DNA from: an uncultured Porphyromonadaceae bacterium
GTDB taxonomy: Bacteria > Bacteroidota > Bacteroidia > Bacteroidales > Muribaculaceae
Direction: 5' to 3'
Assembly: GCA_946414395.1 (NCBI GenBank)
Contig: CAMKOE010000004.1
Location: 38,068 to 102,067 of the forward strand
Length of the DNA: 64,000 nt
Below are positions 1 to 7,574 of this stretch, one piece after another. Position 1 is the first letter of the stretch, and every line of letters begins with the position of its first letter. Below the pieces are notes generated by a model. The model did not search any database and was not told the origin of the DNA. It worked only from the letters and a program-made list of their open reading frames with translations. The translations under genes were made by a program, and so were the position numbers.

Positions 1-954
1 GCTCTCAAGGTGATCGCGTCAACCGGCATCGAACGTCATCACAAGGTGGATCCCGGCACCACGGCATCCGACTTGACGGTCAAGGCAGTCGAGGGCTTGC
101 TCAAGGATCTGGACTGGCAGCCGCAGGATATAGACTGTTTTGCCTACGTCTGCACTTCCAGGGACTTCATCGCCCCACAGACGGCCTGCGTCCTGCAAGA
201 CCGCCTCAAGTTGCGCAGTGACTGTTGCGTGTTCGATCTTCCCTTTGGCTGCTCGGGATGGGTCTATGGCATGAGCATTGTGTCCTCACTGATGTCTCAT
301 GGCACCTTCAAGCGCGCTATCCTCGTCGCAGCCGAGACCAATACCCTCAACCGCAGCCAGCGCGACACGACGGTGCGCCCATTGTTCGGTGATGCCGCTA
401 CCGCAACTGCGCTCGAGTATGACCCCGAACACTCAAGGCCCATGAATTTCATGTATGGAGTTGACGGCAGTGGATACGAGGCCGTTTGGGCCCCTTATGG
501 CGGCATGCGTCATCCTGTCACCCACGAGGCACTTGAGGAAAAAGAGGTTTCTCCCGGTGTCTTCCGTCGCGGTGTGGATATGATTGTCAATGGCATGGAT
601 GTGTTTGGCTTTGCCATCAAACAGCCCCCTCGTTCCCTCAAGGAGTTGATTGCGACTTTCAACATCGATGTCGATTCGGTTGACTTGCTGCTGCTGCACC
701 AGGCCAACAAATTCATTGATGAGAAGATACGCAAGGCCGTCAAGATTCCGGCCGAGAAGACCCCCTACTGTCTGGAGGAATACGGCAATGTCACTAGTGC
801 GTCAATTCCCTTGACCATGGTATCGAGGTGTGGCGAGCGACTGGCTGGCGAGGATCAGCACTGCATCGCCTGTGGCTTTGGCGTCGGCCTGGCATGGGCA
901 AGCATGGAGTTCTATGCCGGCAATGTGAAGATAAGCCCAATAATAACCTACTGA
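1..954 (+). CDS. KAS III-type 3-oxoacyl-ACP synthase (FabH-like), 5' end outside window
   Basis: The reading frame is open from base 1 (A-L-K-V-I-A-S-T-G-I), so roughly the first 38 residues lie upstream; this is judged by alignment with the complete paralogue at 5068-6117. The thiolase-fold ketosynthase features are all present: the nucleophile Cys in FGCSG, His in LLHQAN and Asn in YGNVTSASIP, i.e. the KAS III Cys-His-Asn triad. Family members perform a decarboxylative Claisen condensation between an acyl-CoA or acyl-ACP and an ACP-bound extender. The gene sits in a surface-glycan-like cluster rather than beside fab genes, so a specialised acyl product is more likely than housekeeping fatty acid initiation; that is inference. 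The in-frame GTG at base 10 is an internal Val, not the start. Confidence 0.9.
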   Translation, partial: ALKVIASTGIERHHKVDPGTTASDLTVKAVEGLLKDLDWQPQDIDCFAYVCTSRDFIAPQTACVLQDRLKLRSDCCVFDLPFGCSGWVYGMSIVSSLMSHGTFKRAILVAAETNTLNRSQRDTTVRPLFGDAATATALEYDPEHSRPMNFMYGVDGSGYEAVWAPYGGMRHPVTHEALEEKEVSPGVFRRGVDMIVNGMDVFGFAIKQPPRSLKELIATFNIDVDSVDLLLLHQANKFIDEKIRKAVKIPAEKTPYCLEEYGNVTSASIPLTMVSRCGERLAGEDQHCIACGFGVGLAWASMEFYAGNVKISPIITY

Positions 955-974
955 TTGTGAAATTACACCCTCTG

Positions 975-2075
975 ATGGTACAATATATCAACACAAACAA
1001 GGAATTTCACTGGGGCGACTGGTATTTCAAGTCCCACGTGATGCCGGCCGATTTTGATTACAAGGCCCACAAGAAGGAGTTGTCGCCCTACTACGAGCAG
1101 CGGGGTTTCAAGGTGTCAATGATGTTTGACGATTACTTCTCGCGGCTCAATGGCATCCACAGCGACCGTTACCTCTCGATGGACTTGTACTACTTCTTTG
1201 TCATCCCGGCACTCAACCGTCATGATTTCAAGGATGCCTATCTGGACAAGAACATCTACAGTGAGTTGTTCCCCAGTGTCAAGCAGCCCGTATCGATCGT
1301 CAAGAACATTCACGGTCATTTCTATCGTGATGGCGAGGAAATCTCTCTTGATGAGGCCGTCGCTGCCGTTGCTCATGCCCAGGGCGAGTTGATGATTAAG
1401 CCCACAGTGGAAACATGCAATGGTGAGGGGGTGGAGCAGGTCAAGGATTTTGACCCGATGGCAGTCAAGGCGCTTTTTGCCCAGTACGGCATCAATTTCA
1501 TCGTTCAGGAGAAGGTGAAGCAGCATCCCGACTTGCAGCGTGTCAATCCCACGTCACTCAACTCGATGCGCCTCTACACCTATCGCAGGCTTGACGGTTC
1601 CTACCATTTCCTTTATCCCTATGCCCACATGCGCTTCGGTGGCAAGAATGCCATCAAGGACAACGTGTCGCAGGGTGGGGGAACCTGCCTGATTCATGCC
1701 GATGGCCGTGTGGATGACCGGGTCTATCGCTTCAAGAGCATGGAGGTCTCCTCGCTCAAGCGAGAGACCGGTGTCGAGAATCTGGTGATTCCCTGCTATC
1801 AGGCTGTTATTGATACCTTGATAGCCATGCACAAGCGTTTGCCCTACTTTGACTTCGTGGGTTGGGACGTGACGGTTTTGCCCAGTGGCGAGCCACTGCT
1901 CATCGAGTTTAACCTCGTTCCCAGCGTTGAGGGACCCCAGATGATGGCTGGCCCCATGTTTGGCGAGTTCCTGGATGAGGTGATACAACGCGCCGCTCAG
2001 GTCGAGTGCGTGAAGATGCAGACTTTCAAGAAGACTTTTGATAAGGACATGTCCTTCCTGCTGCACATGCAGTAA
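975..2075 (+). CDS. sugar-transfer-associated ATP-grasp ligase
   Basis: A 366-residue protein starting at ATG 975, 20 bases after the ketosynthase stop; GTG 957 is an alternative start. It has the organisation of the ATP-grasp group found beside sugar transferases: an ATP-binding Lys strand (GELMIKPTVE), a glycine-containing loop (ETCNGEGV), and a C-terminal metal-binding strand with acidic residues and Asn (FVGWDVTV ... LLIEFNLVPS). Known ATP-grasp enzymes form amide or ester bonds through an acyl-phosphate intermediate. Here it could join an acyl or amino acid unit to an amino sugar made by the downstream aminotransferase, but the substrate is not visible in the sequence. The protein appears cytoplasmic, with no signal peptide or membrane segment. 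Confidence 0.75.
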   Translation: MVQYINTNKEFHWGDWYFKSHVMPADFDYKAHKKELSPYYEQRGFKVSMMFDDYFSRLNGIHSDRYLSMDLYYFFVIPALNRHDFKDAYLDKNIYSELFPSVKQPVSIVKNIHGHFYRDGEEISLDEAVAAVAHAQGELMIKPTVETCNGEGVEQVKDFDPMAVKALFAQYGINFIVQEKVKQHPDLQRVNPTSLNSMRLYTYRRLDGSYHFLYPYAHMRFGGKNAIKDNVSQGGGTCLIHADGRVDDRVYRFKSMEVSSLKRETGVENLVIPCYQAVIDTLIAMHKRLPYFDFVGWDVTVLPSGEPLLIEFNLVPSVEGPQMMAGPMFGEFLDEVIQRAAQVECVKMQTFKKTFDKDMSFLLHMQ

Positions 2076-2112
2076 TACAGGGCATGCCACAGCAATATAA
2101 GTATTATAGCAA

Positions 2113-2688
2113 GTGATAATCAGTCAAGTGGTCAATACGGTTTTCAACTCATGCAGTTATGTCATTTCCAGGGGCGATGCCTCGTGGATGGTGGACTGTG
2201 GAGACGTTGACAGGATTGTGCCGCTGCTTCATGGCCGCCTGCAGGGTGTGCTGCTCACCCATGCCCATTTTGACCACATCTACGGGCTGAATCACTTGAT
2301 GGCCATGTTCCCGGATGTTCCTGTTTTCACCAACAGGGACGGGCGTGAGGGTCTCCTCAGCGATAAACTGAATTTCTCCAGATATCATGAGAAGCCCTTC
2401 ATTCTCAACTCTCCAGGCAATATCCGTCTGGTGGAGGACGGCCAGAGTTTTGACCTGTTTGAAAACTACAGCGTTAAGGCGATATATACTCCTGGCCACA
2501 GTCCCGGTTGCGTGACCTGGGTGACCGGTGATGCGATTTTTACAGGCGACAGTTACATTCCCGGTGTCAAGACCGTGACCATTTTGCCTCATTCCGACAA
2601 GGAGATGGCAGCCAGCAGCGAGGACCTTATCCGGTCAATGGTCAATGGACGTCAGGTCTATCCGGGACATCCGTCTCAATTACAGTAA
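2113..2688 (+). CDS. metallo-beta-lactamase-fold hydrolase
   Basis: A 191-residue single-domain MBL-fold protein, close to the length of glyoxalase II-like and small thioesterase-like members. Metal ligands are evident: THAHFDH near residue 50, the His of PGHSPG, the Asp of FTGDSYIPG and the last His of YPGH near the C terminus. The start used is GTG 2113; no ATG lies nearer the conserved N-terminal strands. The family hydrolyses thioesters, esters or phosphodiesters with a dinuclear metal centre. Between ACP-using enzymes, a thioesterase or acyl-ACP editing role is plausible but inferred. It lies 37 bases after the ATP-grasp gene and 21 bases before the aminotransferase, so all are probably cotranscribed. 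Confidence 0.8.
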   Translation: MIISQVVNTVFNSCSYVISRGDASWMVDCGDVDRIVPLLHGRLQGVLLTHAHFDHIYGLNHLMAMFPDVPVFTNRDGREGLLSDKLNFSRYHEKPFILNSPGNIRLVEDGQSFDLFENYSVKAIYTPGHSPGCVTWVTGDAIFTGDSYIPGVKTVTILPHSDKEMAASSEDLIRSMVNGRQVYPGHPSQLQ

Positions 2689-2709
2689 TTTAACAAATAA
2701 TCAGTATAT

Positions 2710-3849
2710 ATGGAAAACAAAAAGGTTTTACTCTGTTTGGCTCACATGAGCGGTCAAGAAATGAAGTATATCCAGGAAGCGTTTGACACCAACTGGGTAG
2801 TACCTCTCGGACCCAATGTGAACGCCTTTGAAGAGGATCTCGAGCAACTATGTGGCGAGGGTAAGCGTGTCGTGGCATTGAGTTCTGGCACAGCGGCCAT
2901 TCATCTGGCCCTAGTGAAATTGGGCGTGGGTCGTGACGATGAGGTGATTTGCCAGTCGATGACATTCTCGGCTAGCGCCAACCCCGTGACCTATCAGGGC
3001 GGAGTGCCCGTGTTTGTCGATAGTGAGCGTGACACGTGGAATATTGACCCGAACCTGCTTGAGGACGCCATTAAGGACCGCATAGCCAAAACGGGCCGCA
3101 AACCCAAGGCAATCATACCGGTCTATCTGTATGGTATGCCTGCCCGCATCGATGATATTATGGAAATTGCTCGCCGCTACGAGATACCAGTCGTGGAGGA
3201 TTCGGCCGAGGCCTTCGGTTCGCGTTATCGCGGGCAGTTGTGCGGCACCTTCGGTGATTTTGGCATTATGAGTTTCAATGGTAACAAGATGATCACCACC
3301 AGTGGCGGTGGCGCGCTCATTTGTCCTGATGAGGAGGCCAAGAAGAAGGTCATGTTCTATGCCACCCAGTCGCGTGAGCCCATGCCCTATTACCTGCACA
3401 AGGAGATCGGCTACAATTACCGCATGAGCAACATCTGCGCCGGTATCGGCCGTGGACAGATGACAGTCCTTGATGAGCATCTGGCCCATCACAAGCACCT
3501 GTGTGACAGATATGTGGAACTCTTTGCCGATATTGATGGCATTGACGTGCACGTCAACTGCGACGAGCGTTCCGACAGCAATTACTGGCTGAACACGATT
3601 TTGATCGACCCCGTGAAGACGGGTACCGACTATGAGACCGTCCGTCAGCACTTGGACGCTTGTAACATCGAGTCCCGCCCGTTGTGGAAACCCATGCACA
3701 CCCAGCCTGTATTTGCTGGCGCTCCTGCCTACGTCAACGGTGTGAGTGAGGAACTCTTCGGCAAGGGACTGTGCTTGCCCAGCGGACCATGGGTCAGCGA
3801 CGAGGATGTTGAGCGGGTGGCTCGTGAGATCATTTCTTGCTGCAAGTGA
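2710..3849 (+). CDS. DegT/DnrJ/EryC1-family PLP aminotransferase
   Basis: A 379-residue, full-length sugar aminotransferase of fold type I. The PLP Schiff-base lysine is Lys193 in FNGNKMITTSGGG; Asp164 in VVEDSAEAFG is the pyridine-nitrogen aspartate; SSGTAAIHLAL near residue 58 is the cofactor phosphate loop. Members transfer an amino group from glutamate to a nucleotide-linked keto sugar such as a 4-keto-6-deoxy hexose. This places amino sugar synthesis in the cluster and provides a possible acceptor for the NeuD-type acyltransferase immediately downstream. No dehydratase that would make the keto sugar is visible in the window, so it must lie upstream or elsewhere. Confidence 0.92.
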   Translation: MENKKVLLCLAHMSGQEMKYIQEAFDTNWVVPLGPNVNAFEEDLEQLCGEGKRVVALSSGTAAIHLALVKLGVGRDDEVICQSMTFSASANPVTYQGGVPVFVDSERDTWNIDPNLLEDAIKDRIAKTGRKPKAIIPVYLYGMPARIDDIMEIARRYEIPVVEDSAEAFGSRYRGQLCGTFGDFGIMSFNGNKMITTSGGGALICPDEEAKKKVMFYATQSREPMPYYLHKEIGYNYRMSNICAGIGRGQMTVLDEHLAHHKHLCDRYVELFADIDGIDVHVNCDERSDSNYWLNTILIDPVKTGTDYETVRQHLDACNIESRPLWKPMHTQPVFAGAPAYVNGVSEELFGKGLCLPSGPWVSDEDVERVAREIISCCK

Positions 3850-3901
3850 TAATGTGGATATTTCTTGACTTTTTATTTATTGACTTTTAAACGATTGAAT
3901 T

Positions 3902-4543
3902 ATGAATATCGCAATATATGGCGCAGGTGGCTTCGGTAAGGAGGTCGCTTGTCTGATCGAGAGGATTAACGCTCATGGTGGAAACTGGAACCTTATTGGC
4001 TTCTTTGATGACACCAAGCCCATGGGAACGCCTGTCTCGCGCTATGGCAATGTCTTGGGTGGTATGGACACGCTGCTGCAGGTCGATGAGCCGCTGGCCA
4101 TCTCTATCGCCATCAACGACAACCGTGCTGTGCGCCGTATCCGCGAGAGCATCAACAATACTAAGATTTCCTTCCCCAACTTGATTGACCCCTCGTTGTT
4201 CCTTGTCGATCCCTCCACGGTGATTATGGGCGAGGGCAACATCATTCAGAATCATTGCATGATTTCGTGTGACGTGACGATAGGTAACTTCAATCTCATC
4301 AACGACCATGTTGTGGTGGGACACGATAACGTCATCGGTGACTTCAACGGGCTCATGCCAGGTGCCCATCTGTCGGGAGGAATCACCATCGGCAATAACA
4401 ACCTGTTGGGAGTCGCCAGTGTGGTATTGCAGGGCATGGTTATCGGCAATGGAGTGACCCTGGGTGCCAACAGCGTGCTCATGACACAACCCCGTGATAA
4501 TTTCACTTATTTGGGCGTTCCGGCCAAGAAATTTGATTTTTGA
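3902..4543 (+). CDS. NeuD/PglD-type sugar O/N-acyltransferase
   Basis: A 213-residue protein with an N-terminal Rossmann-like nucleotide-sugar domain (MNIAIYGAGGFGKEVACLIE) and a C-terminal left-handed beta-helix built from hexapeptide repeats (residues about 100-200, for example IGNFNLINDHVVVGHDN and GGITIGNNNLLG). The layout matches PglD and NeuD, which transfer acetyl from acetyl-CoA to an amino or hydroxyl group of a sugar nucleotide. The His that acts as base in this family is represented by NDHVVVGHD. It follows the aminotransferase by 52 bases, the classic PglE-PglD pairing that produces N-acyl amino sugars. The donor could instead be an acyl-ACP made by this cluster; that is speculative. 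Confidence 0.88.
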   Translation: MNIAIYGAGGFGKEVACLIERINAHGGNWNLIGFFDDTKPMGTPVSRYGNVLGGMDTLLQVDEPLAISIAINDNRAVRRIRESINNTKISFPNLIDPSLFLVDPSTVIMGEGNIIQNHCMISCDVTIGNFNLINDHVVVGHDNVIGDFNGLMPGAHLSGGITIGNNNLLGVASVVLQGMVIGNGVTLGANSVLMTQPRDNFTYLGVPAKKFDF

Positions 4544-4682
4544 AAAAATCTATCTGAAATGATAGTATGACAAAAGTTTTTCCCGTGTGAATTAACATGT
4601 TGTGTGAAGCAGAAAGTTGAATCCTTCATTCCATCGAAGAAGATAATTCCACCAATTGTGAAAGTGTTTTAAAAAAAATAAC

Positions 4683-4690
4683 TACTTTTG
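4683..4690 (+). promoter_or_regulatory. putative Bacteroidetes -7 element before ACP gene
   Basis: TACTTTTG matches TAnnTTTG and lies in an A-rich stretch in the 185-base gap between the NeuD-type gene and the first ACP gene, the widest gap in the cluster. Only a weak -33 element (TTGT) is seen upstream. It suggests that the ACP-KAS III-VOC-GT2-FkbH-ACP half of the cluster has its own promoter. Confidence 0.5.
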
Positions 4691-4728
4691 CAAAAATAAC
4701 TGAAAGGATTCTGCGTTAGATTAATGAA

Positions 4729-4962
4729 ATGAATCTAGATTTGTTCATAGAGAATTTTGCGGATCTGCTCGATGAAACAGACCCCGACACTATACATGCC
4801 AACACTCATTTCAAGAAATTGAACGAGTGGTCTTCACTTGTGGCCTTGTCGGTCATTGCCATGATTGACGAGGAATATGATGTTGAATTCCGTGGCGATG
4901 ACATTCGCAACAGTACCACTATTGAAGATTTATTTAATATCGTGAAGTCAAGGGTAGAGTGA
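4729..4962 (+). CDS. acyl carrier protein, variant WSSL site
   Basis: A 77-residue, acidic, four-helix carrier protein. The phosphopantetheine site is W-S-S-L with Ser36 at the attachment position, where most carrier proteins have D-S-L; tryptophan before the serine pair is typical of the stand-alone ACPs found with HAD-IIIC enzymes. Helix III is preserved (IMIDEEYDVEF, TTIEDLFNIV). The carrier would hold the acyl intermediate as a thioester for the adjacent KAS III-type enzyme. It starts a second block of genes that is separated from the preceding gene by a promoter-like sequence. It is clearly not the housekeeping AcpP, which lacks the tryptophan and normally lies next to fabF. Confidence 0.85.
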   Translation: MNLDLFIENFADLLDETDPDTIHANTHFKKLNEWSSLVALSVIAMIDEEYDVEFRGDDIRNSTTIEDLFNIVKSRVE

Positions 4963-5067
4963 TGGATTGTCAATTGGTAATCGAGCCCAGTCATCATGTC
5001 AACTGATGGCTCTTTGCTTGATTGTCATAACTGAGTTCTTGTATAAACCTTCATTAGCCTTAATTTT

Positions 5068-6117
5068 ATGGCAAAAATCACATTCCAGGGTGTCGGCATC
5101 AAGGCCTTAAGTGCTTGTGTCCCATCTGATATCGTTAGCAATAAGGACCTGGGTTACCTCATCCCCGAAGAGGAAATCAGCAAGGTGATTGATAATATAG
5201 GCATCGTGGAGCGTCGCATCGCCCCCGATGATGTGACCGCGAGCGACTTGTGTTACAGTGCCGCCCAGCGATTGATGCAAGACAACGGCATCGCCCCCGA
5301 CAGCATTGATGTCCTGATTTTCATGAGCCAGACAGGGGACTACCGCATCCCGGCCACCTCCTGCATCATGCAGCACCGCCTGGGACTCCCCAAGTCAACG
5401 ATGTGTTTTGATATCTCGCTGGGTTGTTCGGGTTACTTGTTTGCCTTGAGCACGGCCTTTGCCTATGCCTCGATGGAGGGCATCAACAGGGTGCTGCTGC
5501 TCGATGGTGAGACTTTTTCCAAAATTGTTAATCGACGTGACAAGGTGGATTGGCCCCTCTATGGTGATGCCGGAACGGCAACGCTCATCGAGAAAGGCGA
5601 TTACGGAAGTTCGACATTCATACTGAATACCGACGGCTGCGGTGAGGATGCGATTAAGATACACGCTGGGATGCGCAATCCCGTAACAGCCGACTCCTGT
5701 GTCGAGCGCGAACAGGAAGACGGCAACGTCCGCAACGACCTGGAAGTCTTCATGGATGGCATGGACGTTTTCAATTTCGCCATCAGCAAGGTTCCCAAGT
5801 GCGTGAAGCAGTTGCTCAGCGAGACCGACCACACGATTGACGATGTGGATTATCTCGTTTTCCACCAGGCCAACCGCTTCATGATGGACTTCTTTGTCAA
5901 GAAACTCAAGATTGCTCCCGACCGTGTTCCCTACTGCATCGGCAAGTATGGCAACACCAGCAGCACTTCCATCCCCTTGACGGTCGCTAGTGAACTGAAT
6001 GGACGCCTGGATGGCGACCACACTGTTGTCATGAGTGGGTTTGGCGCGGGCTTGAGTTGGGGAGCGGCCCTCTTGCAGATGCGCGATTGCAAGGTTTCTC
6101 CTGTCTTTGATTATTAA
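5068..6117 (+). CDS. KAS III-type 3-oxoacyl-ACP synthase (FabH-like)
   Basis: A complete 349-residue ketosynthase. The triad is intact: Cys120 in LGCSGYLFA, His266 in VFHQANRF and Asn296 in YGNTSSTSIP, with the family glycine-rich end GFGAGLSWG. It is clearly related to the truncated copy at the start of the window: both carry the same conserved blocks (GMRNPVT/GMRHPVT, GMDVFNFAI/GMDVFGFAI, PYCIGKYGN/PYCLEEYGN), so they arose by duplication. KAS III-like enzymes of this group also include non-decarboxylating acyl transferases and the tetronate-forming condensing enzymes. It lies between the ACP gene and the VOC gene, and its stop overlaps the VOC start by one base, so translation is probably coupled. 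Confidence 0.93.
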   Translation: MAKITFQGVGIKALSACVPSDIVSNKDLGYLIPEEEISKVIDNIGIVERRIAPDDVTASDLCYSAAQRLMQDNGIAPDSIDVLIFMSQTGDYRIPATSCIMQHRLGLPKSTMCFDISLGCSGYLFALSTAFAYASMEGINRVLLLDGETFSKIVNRRDKVDWPLYGDAGTATLIEKGDYGSSTFILNTDGCGEDAIKIHAGMRNPVTADSCVEREQEDGNVRNDLEVFMDGMDVFNFAISKVPKCVKQLLSETDHTIDDVDYLVFHQANRFMMDFFVKKLKIAPDRVPYCIGKYGNTSSTSIPLTVASELNGRLDGDHTVVMSGFGAGLSWGAALLQMRDCKVSPVFDY

Positions 6118-6536
6118 TGGACAATTTTCTCTCGTTCCATCACATTGGCATTGCATGCCGACAGATTGCCAGGACCCAGGCATTCTATGAGGCGATGGGC
6201 TATGACGCTTCACCTGTCGTTGATGATCCCATCCAGCATGTGCGCGTGTGCTTCCTGACCAAGGCTGGTGAACCTTGTGTTGAACTGCTGGAGCCGCTCG
6301 ACGGGGAAAGCCCCGTGGCGCGCATTCTGGCAACGGTCGGCGTGTCGCCCTACCACATGTGCTACAAGGTTGACGACATTGCCGCTGCTGTAGCCCGCCT
6401 GCGTGAGCAGCGCTTTCTGCTGGTGAGCGGTCCCGTGCCTGCCTGTGCGATGGGCCAGCGTCGAGTGGCGTTCCTGTTTAACAAAAATGTGGGGCTCATC
6501 GAGTTGGTTGAGTCCAGTCCTGTTGCCATTGAGTGA
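6117..6536 (+). CDS. VOC-family enzyme (methylmalonyl-CoA epimerase-like)
   Basis: A 139-residue protein with two betaalphabetabetabeta modules of the vicinal oxygen chelate superfamily. Candidate metal ligands are His8 in FHHIGIAC, Glu near residue 60 in CVELLEP, His in YHMCYKVDD and Glu in VGLIELVE, the spacing seen in glyoxalase I and methylmalonyl-CoA epimerase. Members use a divalent metal to enolise alpha-carbonyl substrates. It begins inside the stop of the KAS III gene (TAATG) and its 3' end overlaps the likely start of the glycosyltransferase gene. In this setting it probably epimerises or isomerises a beta-keto or 2-substituted acyl thioester or a sugar, but the substrate cannot be read from the sequence. 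Confidence 0.8.
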   Translation: MDNFLSFHHIGIACRQIARTQAFYEAMGYDASPVVDDPIQHVRVCFLTKAGEPCVELLEPLDGESPVARILATVGVSPYHMCYKVDDIAAAVARLREQRFLLVSGPVPACAMGQRRVAFLFNKNVGLIELVESSPVAIE

Positions 6537-7572
6537 AATTCTGTTGACATATATCGTCCCTGTGTACAACACCGAAGCCTATGTGCTGCGGTGTTTGCAA
6601 TCTATTGCTGACCAAGGTCTTGACTCTGCTGAATATGAGGTGATTGTCGTTGATGACGGTTCTACCGACGCCTCTAGAGCCGTCGTGGAAACCTTTGCGG
6701 CAGACCATCCCTCCATCCGCCTCTTGAGCCAGCCCAACCAGGGAGTGAGCGTTGCCCGCAATTTGGCCTTGGACAATGCCCGAGGCCGTTATATTCAGTT
6801 TGTTGACAGTGACGACTATCTCTTGCCTGGCAAGATGCAAGTGCTGCTGCGGCGAGCGCTGGACGAGCGCCTTGATGTGCTGCTGTTTAATTTCAGCAAC
6901 ATCGATTCCGATGGCAATCCTTTACCCCAGGCCCAGGACAACGTTTTTCCCTCGACACAGGTCTCCACGGGCCCAGAATTCCTTGACACCCACCCAATGA
7001 CGCCCTACGTATGGCGCTTTCTCATCCGCCGCGGTTTTTTTGAGCAAGGCAATGACTACCTGGGACCTGAACGCGGTTGGCGACGCGGCTGGCGGTTCGA
7101 CACTTCGCTCATCGTGTGTGAGGATGGCGCTCTGATTGCCCGTTTCATGTTGGATGCTGGGCGTATGGCCTATGACGACACTGTTGTCTATTGTTATGTG
7201 GACCGTGGCGATAGCGCGATGCACAGCATTGACTTGAATCACATCGCCAGGCGTCTTCACAGTCAGGTGGATTCGGCCGCTTCGATTGATGGAACCATTA
7301 GTCGCTATGAGTCGCAATCGGGACGGCGTGCCCCTGCCAGTGTCGCTGGCATCAGAAATGTGTACCTGTACTTCTCGATGACCAAGGCCTTGACCTGCGG
7401 CCTCGTTGACGACGTGCTGCAGCACATCAGGCAAGTGGGCCTTTTCCCGTTCCCCTGCATTGGTCCAGAGGCCAATTACGGCGGAGCGCGGTGGAAGGTG
7501 ATTCACTGGCTGATGATGCGTCCGGCCATCTGGAAGGCTTTAAGTAAAATATATCGATTGATCAGAAAGTAG
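6529..7572 (+). CDS. family 2 glycosyltransferase
   Basis: A GT-A fold glycosyltransferase of about 347 residues. TTG 6529 (giving M-S-E-I-L-L-T-Y-I-V-P-V-Y-N) is preferred because the hydrophobic strand and VPVYN motif begin right after it and it overlaps the VOC stop by eight bases; TTG 6544 is possible. An upstream in-frame ATG at 6445 would add unrelated sequence read out of frame from the VOC gene. Motifs are VPVYNTEAYVLRCLQSI, VIVVDDGSTD (nucleotide binding), QPNQGVSVARN and FVDSDDYL (DxD metal site). The C-terminal 90 residues are helical and lack clear transmembrane segments. It likely transfers a sugar onto a lipid-linked glycan on the cytoplasmic face. Confidence 0.88.
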   Translation: MSEILLTYIVPVYNTEAYVLRCLQSIADQGLDSAEYEVIVVDDGSTDASRAVVETFAADHPSIRLLSQPNQGVSVARNLALDNARGRYIQFVDSDDYLLPGKMQVLLRRALDERLDVLLFNFSNIDSDGNPLPQAQDNVFPSTQVSTGPEFLDTHPMTPYVWRFLIRRGFFEQGNDYLGPERGWRRGWRFDTSLIVCEDGALIARFMLDAGRMAYDDTVVYCYVDRGDSAMHSIDLNHIARRLHSQVDSAASIDGTISRYESQSGRRAPASVAGIRNVYLYFSMTKALTCGLVDDVLQHIRQVGLFPFPCIGPEANYGGARWKVIHWLMMRPAIWKALSKIYRLIRK

Positions 7573-7574
7573 TG

